NCBI RefSeq assembly: GCF_006716315.1
Contig: NZ_VFOV01000001.1
Span: 4,542,501-4,606,500 of the forward strand
Direction: 5' to 3'
DNA length: 64,000 nucleotides
Source: Nocardioides albertanoniae
GTDB taxonomy: Bacteria; Actinomycetota; Actinomycetes; Propionibacteriales; Nocardioidaceae
Part shown: positions 1 to 7,550 of the stretch, one piece after another
Position numbering within the stretch: the stretch's first letter is position 1
How the letters are laid out: each line of letters opens with the position of its first letter
Translations under genes and position numbers: made by a program
The notes under the pieces: model-generated
Told to the model about the DNA's origin: nothing
Seen by the model: only the letters and a program-made list of their open reading frames with translations
Database searches by the model: none

Positions 1-505
1 CCGGGGTGAGGTCTTTGACGAGCAGCCGCGGCTCGCGGTTCTGCAGGAACTCCAGGGGCAGCCCCTCGACGGGCAGGTCCTCGTAGCGCTCGAGCGCGGC
101 CAGACTGTCCTCGGAGGTGCGGAAGGAGTTCATCAGCAGCAGCGGGAGGCGTACGTCGTACTTCTCGCGCATGTGCAGGATCTGGCGCGCGATCACGTCG
201 AGGAAGCTCAGCCCCTTGCGCACGCACAGCAGCGACTTGGCGCGGTCCATGCCCATCGAGGTGCCCAGACCGCCGTTGAGCTTGATGACCGCGGTGGTCG
301 AGATGGCGGTGTGGGCCTCGTCGTCGGAGACCTCGGCATCGTGGATCGACGGGATGTCGACCGGCTCGATGGTGTCCTCCGGAATCATCCCGGTCTCACC
401 GTGCTCGAGCTGGCGGTAGTAATGTGCGAACGTCTGCACCGCGACGTCATCCACGCCGGCGTCGCGCATCTTAGCCATTGCCTTGGCCAAACCTGGGCTA
501 CCCAT
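1..505 (-). CDS. UTP--glucose-1-phosphate uridylyltransferase, UDPGP type-1 family (C-terminus outside window)
   Basis: The protein would make UDP-glucose from UTP and glucose-1-phosphate in the cytoplasm, for glycan and trehalose synthesis. Only the first 168 codons are present. They start at ATG 505 (MGSPGLAKAMAKMRDAG) and contain the nucleotide-binding signature KLNGGLGTSMG followed by AKSLL at about residues 70-86. That signature belongs to the eukaryotic-like UDPGP family rather than to bacterial GalU. An in-frame ATG at 477 is an alternative start. The gene is divergent from the cyclo-ligase gene at 529, with only 23 bp between them. Family assignment is firm; substrate is inferred. Confidence 0.85.
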   Translation of the reverse strand, partial: MGSPGLAKAMAKMRDAGVDDVAVQTFAHYYRQLEHGETGMIPEDTIEPVDIPSIHDAEVSDDEAHTAISTTAVIKLNGGLGTSMGMDRAKSLLCVRKGLSFLDVIARQILHMREKYDVRLPLLLMNSFRTSEDSLAALERYEDLPVEGLPLEFLQNREPRLLVKDLTP

Positions 506-528
506 GGGGGAAAGCCTAGGCTGTCGTC

Positions 529-1146
529 GTGTCGGATTCACACACGCCTCCGGGTTCTGATGGTCCAGCCCCCGCCGACTTCATCGGGCGAAAGACTGCC
601 CTACGCGACCAGCTGATCACCAGCCGGGGACGCATCGGGGTGCCACAGCTCGGTGAGCTGGCCCGGGCACTGGCGCACGTGGTGACAGACATCCCAGACG
701 TACGCCGCGCCGCGACCGTGGCGCTCTACGTCTCGATCGGCAGCGAACCGGGCACCGGACCGCTCCTCGACGAGCTCGACGCGGCGGGCAAGCGCGTGCT
801 GCTTCCGTGCCTGCTGCCCGACAACGACCTCGACTGGGCGGTCTACGACGGGTCGCTGGTCAGCGCCGCGCGGGGGCTGCTCGAGCCCGGCGGTGAACGA
901 CTGGGGGTCTCGGCGATCGCTCAGGCAGACGTCGTGCTGGTGCCGGGCCTGGCCGTCGACGCGCGCGGCAACCGGATGGGACGTGGCGGCGGCTCCTACG
1001 ACCGCGTGCTCGGGCGGGTGCCCGTCGGCACGCTCACCTGCGCTCTGCTGTATCCATGGGAGATCGGCGTCACGGTGCCCATGGAGGCGCACGACCGGGC
1101 CGTGGCCGCGGCCGCGAGCGCGGAGGGAATGCGGCGCTTCGACTAG
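529..1146 (+). CDS. 5-formyltetrahydrofolate cyclo-ligase
   Basis: ATP-dependent enzyme converting 5-formyl-THF to 5,10-methenyl-THF, returning the storage folate to one-carbon metabolism. The 205-residue length is normal for the family. The conserved GRGGGSYDRVL phosphate/folate loop lies near residues 149-159, and an early basic K/R residue cluster (GRKTALRDQL) matches the ATP-binding start. Translation starts at GTG 529. A TAGGCT box at 517-522 lies six bases upstream and there is no Shine-Dalgarno, so the mRNA may be leaderless. The order UDPGP/GalU, cyclo-ligase, FmdB, MscL resembles the Rv0985c-Rv0993 neighbourhood of mycobacteria. Confidence 0.9.
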   Translation: MSDSHTPPGSDGPAPADFIGRKTALRDQLITSRGRIGVPQLGELARALAHVVTDIPDVRRAATVALYVSIGSEPGTGPLLDELDAAGKRVLLPCLLPDNDLDWAVYDGSLVSAARGLLEPGGERLGVSAIAQADVVLVPGLAVDARGNRMGRGGGSYDRVLGRVPVGTLTCALLYPWEIGVTVPMEAHDRAVAAAASAEGMRRFD

Positions 1147-1206
1147 GCGTTCGCTAACATTGGCAGTCGCGCCTGTCGAGTGCCAGATTTCTGTTCTAGG
1201 AGACCC

Positions 1207-1488
1207 GTGCCCACCTATCAGTACGCCTGCACCGAGTGCGGCCACGCCTTCGACCAGTTCCAGAGCTTCAGCGAAGCCTCGCTGACCGAGTGCCCCGAGT
1301 GCGGCGGCAAGCTGCGCAAGGTCTTCAGCGCCGCTGGCGTCGTCTTCAAGGGATCGGGCTTCTACCGCACCGACTCCCGCTCCAGCGGCTCGTCCTCCAC
1401 CTCGTCGACGTCTTCGTCGTCGTCCTCGTCGTCCTCGGACTCGAGCTCCTCCTCGCCGGCCCCCGCCACCTCCAGCTCCTCCGACTGA
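1207..1488 (+). CDS. FmdB-type zinc-ribbon protein with Ser-rich disordered tail (Rv0991c-like)
   Basis: Small cytosolic protein of 93 residues. The N-terminal half is the FmdB/CxxC zinc ribbon (MPTYQYACTECGHAF, then CPECGGKLRKVF), with two CxxC pairs that would bind Zn. The C-terminal third is almost pure Ser/Thr/Asp and must be disordered. This two-part architecture matches the mycobacterial Rv0991c protein, described as a redox-regulated chaperone; that role here is inferred from similarity. Start GTG 1207 is chosen because an AGGAG lies 6-7 nt upstream. A GTG at 1180 would add nine residues before the conserved MPTYxY start. Confidence 0.85.
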   Translation: MPTYQYACTECGHAFDQFQSFSEASLTECPECGGKLRKVFSAAGVVFKGSGFYRTDSRSSGSSSTSSTSSSSSSSSSDSSSSSPAPATSSSSD

Positions 1489-1508
1489 CTCACTCTTTCC
1501 CCCGCCCG

Positions 1509-1600
1509 CCGAGAAGTCACTCGTGCAGGCCGAGGGGTCACTTCTGCAGGTCGAGACGTCACCTTGGTGACGCCTCGGCCTGCAGAAGTGACCCCTCGGC
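1509..1600. repeat. Palindromic repeat element, copy 1
   Basis: A 22-bp perfect inverted repeat (1529-1550 against 1579-1600) continues inward with 11 of 13 matches to a 2-base loop at 1564-1565. This makes a 72-bp near-palindrome. Before it, at 1510-1530, lies a further copy of the arm. The sequence is built from a 21-bp unit of the form CGAGnnGTCACTyCTGCAGG, present at 1510, 1531 and (shortened) 1552, and again on the other strand. A second, inverted copy lies at 61317-61408. No gene overlaps it; it fills most of the 200-bp gap between the zinc-ribbon and SAF genes. Confidence 0.85.
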
Positions 1601-1688
1601 AGTGGGTTATCCACAGGGTTGTTCACAGGGGTCTTGGGGGTGTGGATAGCGAGGTGCGGGGATGCCAGGGGCGGCTTAGCGTGCCGGG

Positions 1689-2348
1689 ATGTTCACACGC
1701 CTCACCACATCCGCCCGCCGCGTACGCCGCGGGGTTCTCGCCCATCGACGCCTGCTGGCGTTCCTGCTGACCGCGGCAGCGGTCGCGATCGGACTCTCGG
1801 CCGCGAGGCCGCACCCGCCCGACACCACGACGATGGCGGTGGCCTCACGAGATCTGCCGGTCGGCGCCGTCATCGGCGCCGCCGACCTGACCGAGGTCGA
1901 GACCGACCCGTCCCAGCTGCCCGCCGACCTGGCCGAGACTCCGATCGGCGAGCGCCTGGCGGCACCCCTGCGACGCGGCGAGCCGGTCACCGACGTACGC
2001 CTCGTCGGTCCCGACCTGACGGAGGGCCGTCCTGACCTGGTTGCGGTGCCCGTCAGGCTTCCCGACGCCGAGATGGCGGGGCTGCTCCGGGTGGGCGACA
2101 CCGTGGATCTCTACGCCACCGACCCCGCCACCGCCGAGACCGCCCAGGTCACAACCGACACGCTGATCCTCAGCCTCCCTCACCGCGCTGAGCCGACCGG
2201 AGATGATTCGGTAGCACAAGCGAAGAGCGAAGGGATCGGCGCAGCGAACACGTCGACAGGCCGCTTGGTCATCGTCGGAGTGGCCGCGAGCAGTGTCGAG
2301 GACGTCACGTCCGCAGGGGTGGGTGGTTACCTCACCTTCGCCTACTGA
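1689..2348 (+). CDS. SAF-domain protein, CpaB/RcpC-like
   Basis: A 219-residue membrane-anchored protein. Arg-rich N-terminus, one membrane segment at about residues 23-39 (LLAFLLTAAAVAIGLSAA), then a SAF domain beginning MAVASRDLPVGAVIGAADL and ending around VGDTVDLYAT. This layout is that of CpaB, the periplasmic component of Flp/Tad pilus assembly. No other tad gene is in the window, so a role in pili is unproven. ATG 1689 has a TAGCGT box at 1677-1682, six bases upstream, and no Shine-Dalgarno, suggesting a leaderless transcript. Confidence 0.8.
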   Translation: MFTRLTTSARRVRRGVLAHRRLLAFLLTAAAVAIGLSAARPHPPDTTTMAVASRDLPVGAVIGAADLTEVETDPSQLPADLAETPIGERLAAPLRRGEPVTDVRLVGPDLTEGRPDLVAVPVRLPDAEMAGLLRVGDTVDLYATDPATAETAQVTTDTLILSLPHRAEPTGDDSVAQAKSEGIGAANTSTGRLVIVGVAASSVEDVTSAGVGGYLTFAY

Positions 2349-2418
2349 CTTCCCCGGTCAGCGCCGCATTCCGGGAGTATCCTTCACCTCACACACTGAT
2401 CAACAGGAGAGCACGACA

Positions 2419-2769
2419 ATGGACGGTTTCAAGAAGTTTCTGCTCCAGGGTGACCTGATCAAGCTCGCCGTGGCATTCATCATGGGCGGGGCGTTCGCCA
2501 CGGTCGTGACCGCGACCGTCACGGTGATCATGGACCTGATCGGCAAGGTCGGCGGCACGCCCGACTTCTCCGGCTGGGCCCCGGGCGGCGTCCACCTCGG
2601 CGCCTTCTTCACCGCGCTGATCGCCTTCATCATCCTCGCCGCGGTCGTCTACTTCGGCATCGTCAAGCCCTACACCGCTGCCAAGGAGCGCTACTTCCCG
2701 GACCCCGAGCCGGGCGAGACCGAGGTCGACCTGCTCAAGCAGATCCGCGACAGCCTGGCCGCCCGCTGA
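2419..2769 (+). CDS. mscL: Large-conductance mechanosensitive channel MscL
   Basis: Pressure-relief channel of the inner membrane that opens on hypo-osmotic shock. The 116 residues show the family start MDGFKKFLLQGDLIKLAVAF, TM1 over about 14-45, a short periplasmic loop, TM2 over about 67-88, then a charged cytoplasmic helix (EVDLLKQIRDSL). ATG 2419 is preceded by AGGAGA at 2404-2409; start positions further upstream would add a non-homologous stretch. A strong hairpin ends the unit at 2783-2816. Confidence 0.95.
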   Translation: MDGFKKFLLQGDLIKLAVAFIMGGAFATVVTATVTVIMDLIGKVGGTPDFSGWAPGGVHLGAFFTALIAFIILAAVVYFGIVKPYTAAKERYFPDPEPGETEVDLLKQIRDSLAAR

Positions 2770-2782
2770 TCAACACCTCGTC

Positions 2783-2816
2783 GGTGCCGCCTCACCCTCC
2801 GTGGTGGGGCGGCACC
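2783..2816. terminator. Hairpin terminator after mscL
   Basis: GGTGCCGCC-TCACC pairs with GGTG-GGGCGGCACC around a short loop, giving about 13 base pairs. It closes the mscL unit on the plus strand and also covers the stop codon of the minus-strand gene ending at 2792, so it can serve both convergent units. No long U tract is seen, as is usual in actinomycetes. Confidence 0.75.
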
Positions 2817-3004
2817 TGTGATTTCAGCCAACGGTCGGAGGCCGACTCTCCCGACTCCGCGGAGGTCTCCCGCTCGTCCTGAGTCGTCTCGGGGAGCACG
2901 TCACCGAAGATCCGCGCCAGCCGCTGCTTGCGCTTCCACTCCGGCTCCTTGGGCTCCGGCTTCTCCGACTGTCCTGCTTCGTCGGGCGAGGAATCCTCAG
3001 CCAT
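2792..3004 (-). CDS. Short acidic conserved protein coupled to the LCP gene
   Basis: 70 residues, mostly charged and without membrane segments. It has a conserved-looking core, KRKQRLARIFGDVLPETT, and a C-terminus DRWLKSQVPPHHGG. Short proteins ending in W-L-x-x-Q-V-P-P-H-H-G recur in actinobacteria as conserved hypotheticals (recalled, not searched). ATG 3004 overlaps the stop of the LCP gene by one base (TGATG), so it is translated by coupling and probably serves the same process. Function unknown. Confidence 0.7.
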   Translation of the reverse strand: MAEDSSPDEAGQSEKPEPKEPEWKRKQRLARIFGDVLPETTQDERETSAESGESASDRWLKSQVPPHHGG

Positions 3005-5160
3005 CAGCACAGTCCCGCGCGATCGCGGGCAGCCTTTGCATCTTCAGCGATCTGATCGAGCTCCTCCTCGGAGGCGCCGCTGCTCGCTCCGTCGGAGGCA
3101 TCGCCTGTGGTCTCCCCGGACTCCGCCTCGCCGGTGGGAGCAGGATCGGCGGTCTCACCGTCACTGCCCTCGTCGCCAGAGCCTTCGCTCTTCTTGGCGC
3201 CCGATGCCTGGCCGGCATCAAGCGCACCCGCAGCGATCTTCTTGGTCAGCGGCTTGTCATTGGCGATCGCCTTGAAGACATTTTTGGCCTTCTCCTCGTC
3301 GAGCACGACCGTGGCTTCAGGGTTGTCGGGGTCGGGAACGGTCGGGATGGTGAGGAACTTGATGTTCTCCATCCCGACGCTCTGGAAACCGGATCCGATC
3401 TTCGCCATCGAGTCGAGGTTGTCCTTGAGGCCCTCATCCATCGTCAGACCCTTGGTCGCGGCATTGAGGAAACCGAGCACCTTCGTCGGGCTCGACAAGG
3501 TGTCGCCGGAGAGGAGCTTTGCCGCCATCGATCCGATGAACGCCTGCTGGCGTTTCGACCGGTCGAGGTCCCCGCCGTCACCGAGACCGTGACGCAGACG
3601 AACGTAGTTGAGCGCCTGCTTGCCTGACAGCGTCTGATCACCGGCGTCGAAGTGTGCGCCGGTGTAAGGGTCGTCGACCTCTTGGGGAAGGCAGACGTCG
3701 ACCCCGTCGATGGCGTCGACCATTCCCTTGAAGCTCGAGAAGTCGACGACGACCACATGGTTGACCTGTACGTCGCACTTCGCGCCGCACATGTCGTCGG
3801 CCACGGACTCCACCTGAGCGATCGTGCAGGTGGGGCCGGCAGTCGAGTAGGCCTCGTTCCAGCGCACGTAGTCGGCTGCGGCCGCCTTTCCGCCCTCCTC
3901 ACGATTGCACGAGGGCCGGTCGACCATGGTGTCGCGCGGGATCGATACCCCGTAGGCGAACTTCCGGTTGGCGGAGAGGTGCAGCAGGATATTGGTGTCG
4001 GAGCGCTGCCCGTCCTTGGTGAGACCGTCGACGTTGCATCCCTTGCAGTCACGACTGTCCGACCCCATCACCAAGATGTTGATCGGCTCCTTGGGACCAA
4101 CATCGCCCGAACCCTCCAGGCTCACGGTGTCGATGTTCGACTTGAGGTGCCGATAGGTGTAGACCGTGAACAGCCCGACGACGAGGGCCAGCACGAGCAG
4201 CGTCGAGCCGAGGACCTGCCAGACACCGATGCGCGGCTTGTCGTGGCCGTCGTGCTCGCCCGGCGGATAGGCGGCGTACGGATCCTGGTAGCTCTCTCGC
4301 GGGCCGAAGTCGTCATAGGCCTCGTCGCCGTAGCCGGGTTCGAAGGCAGCGGACCGGCCCCGCGCGGGCGGGTAGTCGTCGTGGCGGGCCTCGTGCAGCT
4401 CACCGCGGGAGGACGTACGGCCAAGCGGCTGGTCGGCGGGGGCGGCGGCCGCACCCGGATCGTTCCAGTCGAACTCCCGGGCGGCGGAAGGCGCCAGCTG
4501 CTGGTCGGGGGCCTGCGGAGCGGGGGGCGGGAAGGTCTCCTGCCGATACCAGTCCTGCACCGGTGCGACCGCGGTCTCCTCGGGCGAGGGCGCCGGCGCG
4601 GGCGGAGGCGTCGGAACGTGACGGCCGGGTCGCGGGTTGTCGCGCAGCGGACGGGCCACGGCGGTGACGTCCGGATCGCTCCACTCCTGGGGCGCGGGCG
4701 GAGCGGGCCGCGGCGTCTCGCCAGAGGCCTCCCGGCCCATCGCCTGGTAGCGCTCGGCCCTGGTCGGCTCGCGCCGTGCCGGCACGGCGGGCGGAGCAGG
4801 ATGCGGACGCTCGGCGCGGGGCTGCTCCGGCTGGCTCGGGGCAGCAGGCGCCGGTGGCGTCGGGCGGGCCGCACGACGGCCGCCGCCCGATGGGGACGGC
4901 GCAGACGGTGCAGACGGCGAGGGAGGCGCGGGCGGAGGGGGTGAGACGAACTCCGAGGCGGCCGGGCGGGCAGCACGACGACCACCACCAGGCTCGGCCG
5001 ACGGCTGGTCGGTCGGCACGTCAGCGGCCCGCGCGCCACGAGCCCGAGTGCCCCCGGACTCGTTCGCCTCGGGCTCCTCGGCGCCGTACATCCACTCGAA
5101 TCCGGACACGCCCGAGCCTGAGTCCTCGCCCCCTCGTCGGGGAGGCATGGGGTCAGGCAT
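3004..5160 (-). CDS. LytR-CpsA-Psr (LCP) family glycopolymer transferase
   Basis: Membrane enzyme that links secondary polymers (teichoic acid or arabinogalactan type) from lipid carriers to peptidoglycan. 718 residues, well above the usual 350-500. About 310 residues of Pro/Ala/Arg-rich, probably disordered cytoplasmic sequence precede one membrane segment (about 311-335). The LCP domain follows: NILVMGSDSRD, RSDTNILLHL, GVSIPRDTMVD, DFSSFKGMVDAIDGVDVCLP and LNYVRLRHGLGDGGDLDRSKRQQ carry the Asp and Arg residues that bind the pyrophosphate. The tail is acidic and Ser/Gly-rich. The start at ATG 5160 is the first clear one but the N-terminus is low-complexity and uncertain. Confidence 0.9.
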   Translation of the reverse strand: MPDPMPPRRGGEDSGSGVSGFEWMYGAEEPEANESGGTRARGARAADVPTDQPSAEPGGGRRAARPAASEFVSPPPPAPPSPSAPSAPSPSGGGRRAARPTPPAPAAPSQPEQPRAERPHPAPPAVPARREPTRAERYQAMGREASGETPRPAPPAPQEWSDPDVTAVARPLRDNPRPGRHVPTPPPAPAPSPEETAVAPVQDWYRQETFPPPAPQAPDQQLAPSAAREFDWNDPGAAAAPADQPLGRTSSRGELHEARHDDYPPARGRSAAFEPGYGDEAYDDFGPRESYQDPYAAYPPGEHDGHDKPRIGVWQVLGSTLLVLALVVGLFTVYTYRHLKSNIDTVSLEGSGDVGPKEPINILVMGSDSRDCKGCNVDGLTKDGQRSDTNILLHLSANRKFAYGVSIPRDTMVDRPSCNREEGGKAAAADYVRWNEAYSTAGPTCTIAQVESVADDMCGAKCDVQVNHVVVVDFSSFKGMVDAIDGVDVCLPQEVDDPYTGAHFDAGDQTLSGKQALNYVRLRHGLGDGGDLDRSKRQQAFIGSMAAKLLSGDTLSSPTKVLGFLNAATKGLTMDEGLKDNLDSMAKIGSGFQSVGMENIKFLTIPTVPDPDNPEATVVLDEEKAKNVFKAIANDKPLTKKIAAGALDAGQASGAKKSEGSGDEGSDGETADPAPTGEAESGETTGDASDGASSGASEEELDQIAEDAKAARDRAGLC

Positions 5161-5308
5161 AGATCACCGTCACTCGTCGCTTGGCTTCGGGGGATTCGGG
5201 TTGAATCGACGGTGACTCAACCTACGCGAGGGCCCCAAGTCTGGCCCCAGTGCGCATCGAACCCCAAACCGTAGTATCCCCCAACGTCATGGCAAGATAT
5301 CGGGGTAT

Positions 5309-5384
5309 GCCCCAGTAGCTCAGTGGATAGAGCAGCCGCCTCCTAAGCGAAAGGTCGCAAGTTCGACTCTTGCCTGGGGCACCA
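5309..5384 (+). tRNA. tRNA-Arg, anticodon CCT
   Basis: Full cloverleaf: acceptor arm GCCCCAG (5309-5315) pairs with CTGGGGC (5374-5380), D arm GCTC/GAGC, anticodon CCT at 5342-5344, T arm GCAAG-TTCGACT-CTTGC (5357-5373), discriminator A and an encoded CCA at 5382-5384. It would read AGG codons. The anticodon stem (5335-5339 against 5347-5351) has only three standard pairs; the two outer positions are G-A and C-A. Confidence 0.93.
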
Positions 5385-5388
5385 AGCA

Positions 5389-6561
5389 CTACCCCTCGAC
5401 GACCTCGAACCGCATCCCAGCGGCCTGAAGACGAGTCAGAAGCGCATCCCCCATCGCGACCGCCGTGGTCACCGACCCAGCGGTCTCGGGAAGCGAGTCG
5501 AAGGCGAGGCAGAGCGCCGACTCGGCCAGCATCTTGGAGGTCTCGGAGTAGCCGGGGTCGCCGCCGGAGACCTTGGTGTGGATGCGTCGGTCACCCGACT
5601 CCCCCACGAAGTCGACGCTGAACCACGACTTCTCGCGGCGGCCCTGCGACGGCCCGCTGCCCTGCTTGACCCGCTCGCCGATCTTGGCGCGCAGCGGCGG
5701 CACCTGCAGCGCGAGCGCCAGACCGCTGACCCCGACCACGCCGCCGACGGCGTACTTCAACGTCTTGGTGCCGGCGAAGTGCGAGTAGCTGAACGCCGGC
5801 CCGTACGCCTCCAGCGCCGCCCCGGAGCGGGCGACGATGAACGGGTCGATGGTCGGCAGCGGCAGCAGCCAGTAGCCCAGCTCGCGTTCGCGACCCAGGC
5901 TGGGCTTCGCCGCTCGCGACCTGCGCCCCACCGGCCGCTCCTCGAGCGCCCGGCGCTCCCGTGAGGCCGCCGCCATCTCCCGCGGCCGCGAGATCTGGCC
6001 GAGCGCGGAGTGGAAGGTGCCGCCGGAGAAGGTGGCGTTGGAGCGGACGATGCCCTTCATCGCCAGCGGCTCGGTGATCTCGCCACGGGCCGCGAGCTCA
6101 CGCACCGTGAAGTAGGCGCCGAGGTCGTGCGGGATCGAGTCGAACCCGCAGGCGTGCACGATGCGGGCGCCGTTGGCACGGGCGACGGCGTCGTACTTCA
6201 CGAACATCCGGTCGACGAACTCGGGTTCGCCGGTCAGGTCGACATAGTCGGCACCGGCTTCGGCGCAGGCCTTCACCAGCGGCTCGCCGAACTCGAGGTA
6301 GGGCCCGACGGTGGTGATCACGACGCGGGCTCGCGCCGCGAGCGTGGCCAGCGAGGCGGAGTCGTTGACGTCGGCCTCGATCAGCTCGACATCGGCAGAT
6401 CCCAGCGAGTCACGGACACCCGCGAGACGCTCGGGCGAGCGGCCGGCGAGCGCCCAGCGGAGACCGTCGGGGGCGTGCTCGGCGAGGTAGCCGGCGACCA
6501 GACCGCCGGTGAACCCGGTCGCACCGAACAGGACGATGTCGAGATCGCGAGAAGTCGTCAT
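5389..6561 (-). CDS. Saccharopine dehydrogenase NADP-binding-domain enzyme (trans-acting enoyl reductase type)
   Basis: A 390-residue oxidoreductase. N-terminal Rossmann motif DIVLFGATGFTGGLVAGYL (about 6-24), then the family stretch GPYLEFGEPLVKACAEAGADYVDLTGE and HACGFDSIPHDLGAYF. A short hydrophobic patch (YAVGGVVGVSGLALAL) around residue 290 may touch the membrane. The family includes Rv2449c and the phthiocerol-lipid enoyl reductase Rv2953, so the substrate may be an unsaturated lipid; this is inference. ATG 6561 with GGAAAGG upstream is preferred over a start at 6609. It ends five bases after the tRNA gene, convergent to it. Confidence 0.8.
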   Translation of the reverse strand: MTTSRDLDIVLFGATGFTGGLVAGYLAEHAPDGLRWALAGRSPERLAGVRDSLGSADVELIEADVNDSASLATLAARARVVITTVGPYLEFGEPLVKACAEAGADYVDLTGEPEFVDRMFVKYDAVARANGARIVHACGFDSIPHDLGAYFTVRELAARGEITEPLAMKGIVRSNATFSGGTFHSALGQISRPREMAAASRERRALEERPVGRRSRAAKPSLGRERELGYWLLPLPTIDPFIVARSGAALEAYGPAFSYSHFAGTKTLKYAVGGVVGVSGLALALQVPPLRAKIGERVKQGSGPSQGRREKSWFSVDFVGESGDRRIHTKVSGGDPGYSETSKMLAESALCLAFDSLPETAGSVTTAVAMGDALLTRLQAAGMRFEVVEG

Positions 6562-6721
6562 GCCCGCTACCTTTCCAGAAGCCGGGAATTCTGCGGAAGG
6601 CACGGTCACCAGGTCATCAAATGTTGCATCATTGGCGATACGCTAGAGCCGTTTGTCGAGGCAGGTCGCGTTGCGATAGACCAGCATCGACGAACGGCCC
6701 GACACCATCCACAACAATGAG

Positions 6722-7504
6722 ATGAGCGAGACGAGCCAAGTGGGCGACGCGACGATCAGCGTGCTGCTCGTCGACAGTCACGATGTCGTGCGTGTCGGCG
6801 TGCGATCGGTGCTGCTCGCGGAGACCGACATCGAGGTCGTCGGCGAGGCGCGCACCGCGGCCGAGGCGCGGCCGTTGATCGCCACGCTCCGCCCCGACGT
6901 GCTGGTGCTCGATGCCCATCTGCCCGACTCCTCGGGCGTCGCGCTGTGCCGCGAGGCGCTGACGATGACGCCCGAGATCCGCTGCCTGGTGCTGGCCACC
7001 GACGCCGACGACCAGGTGATGAGCCAGGCGATCATGGCCGGTGCCGCCGGCTACGTGCTCAAGCAGATCGAGGCGGCCAGCCTGGTCTCCGGCGTACGCC
7101 TCGTGGCCAGCGGCCACACGCTCTTCGACCCCGAGGCCGCCGCCAAGGTCGTGCACAACGTCGAGGCACGGCGCCGGATGCACGAGGTGGTCGCCGACCT
7201 GACCCCGCAGCAGCGGCGGATCCTGGTGCTGCTCGCCGAAGGCATCTCCAACCGGCAGATCGCCGAGCGTCTGGTGCTGGCGGAGAAGACCGTGAAGAAC
7301 CACATCACCGGGCTGCTGGCCAAGCTCGGCGTCAGCCACCGCACGCAGGCCGCGCTGATGGCGAGCCAGCTGCTCGAGGACGGCGTCGTGCCCCGGCCGA
7401 CGTCGCCGGCCGACGATGCGCGACAGGCTCGCCCTGGCTCCGGCCCGAAGCCTCCGCGCCCCCGCGGCCCGGCCGCGTCGCGTCCGCCGGAGCGTTCCCG
7501 GTGA
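6722..7504 (+). CDS. NarL/DevR-type response regulator (LuxR-like HTH)
   Basis: 260 residues. Receiver domain at about 12-130: VLLVDSHDVVRVG start, likely phospho-acceptor Asp64 in VLDAHLPD, T-loop LATDADD and the switch Lys in VLKQI. LuxR-type helix-turn-helix at about 158-220 (LTPQQRRILVLLAEGISNRQ, then AEKTVKNHITGLLAKLGVSHR). In most NarL-type receivers two adjacent acidic residues bind Mg; here the second is Ser (Asp18-Ser19). The C-terminus is a basic, Pro-rich tail. No sensor kinase is next to it. Targets unknown. Confidence 0.85.
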   Translation: MSETSQVGDATISVLLVDSHDVVRVGVRSVLLAETDIEVVGEARTAAEARPLIATLRPDVLVLDAHLPDSSGVALCREALTMTPEIRCLVLATDADDQVMSQAIMAGAAGYVLKQIEAASLVSGVRLVASGHTLFDPEAAAKVVHNVEARRRMHEVVADLTPQQRRILVLLAEGISNRQIAERLVLAEKTVKNHITGLLAKLGVSHRTQAALMASQLLEDGVVPRPTSPADDARQARPGSGPKPPRPRGPAASRPPERSR

Positions 7505-7550
7505 CGCGAGTGCGCACCTGACCTGCGGCGATCCGAGTACCGTTGTCGGC

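Noticed and set aside
601..1626. Long minus-strand open frame opposite the cyclo-ligase and zinc-ribbon genes
   Set aside because: It is Gly/Arg-rich with no recognisable domain and lies fully antisense to two clear genes; high GC makes such frames common.
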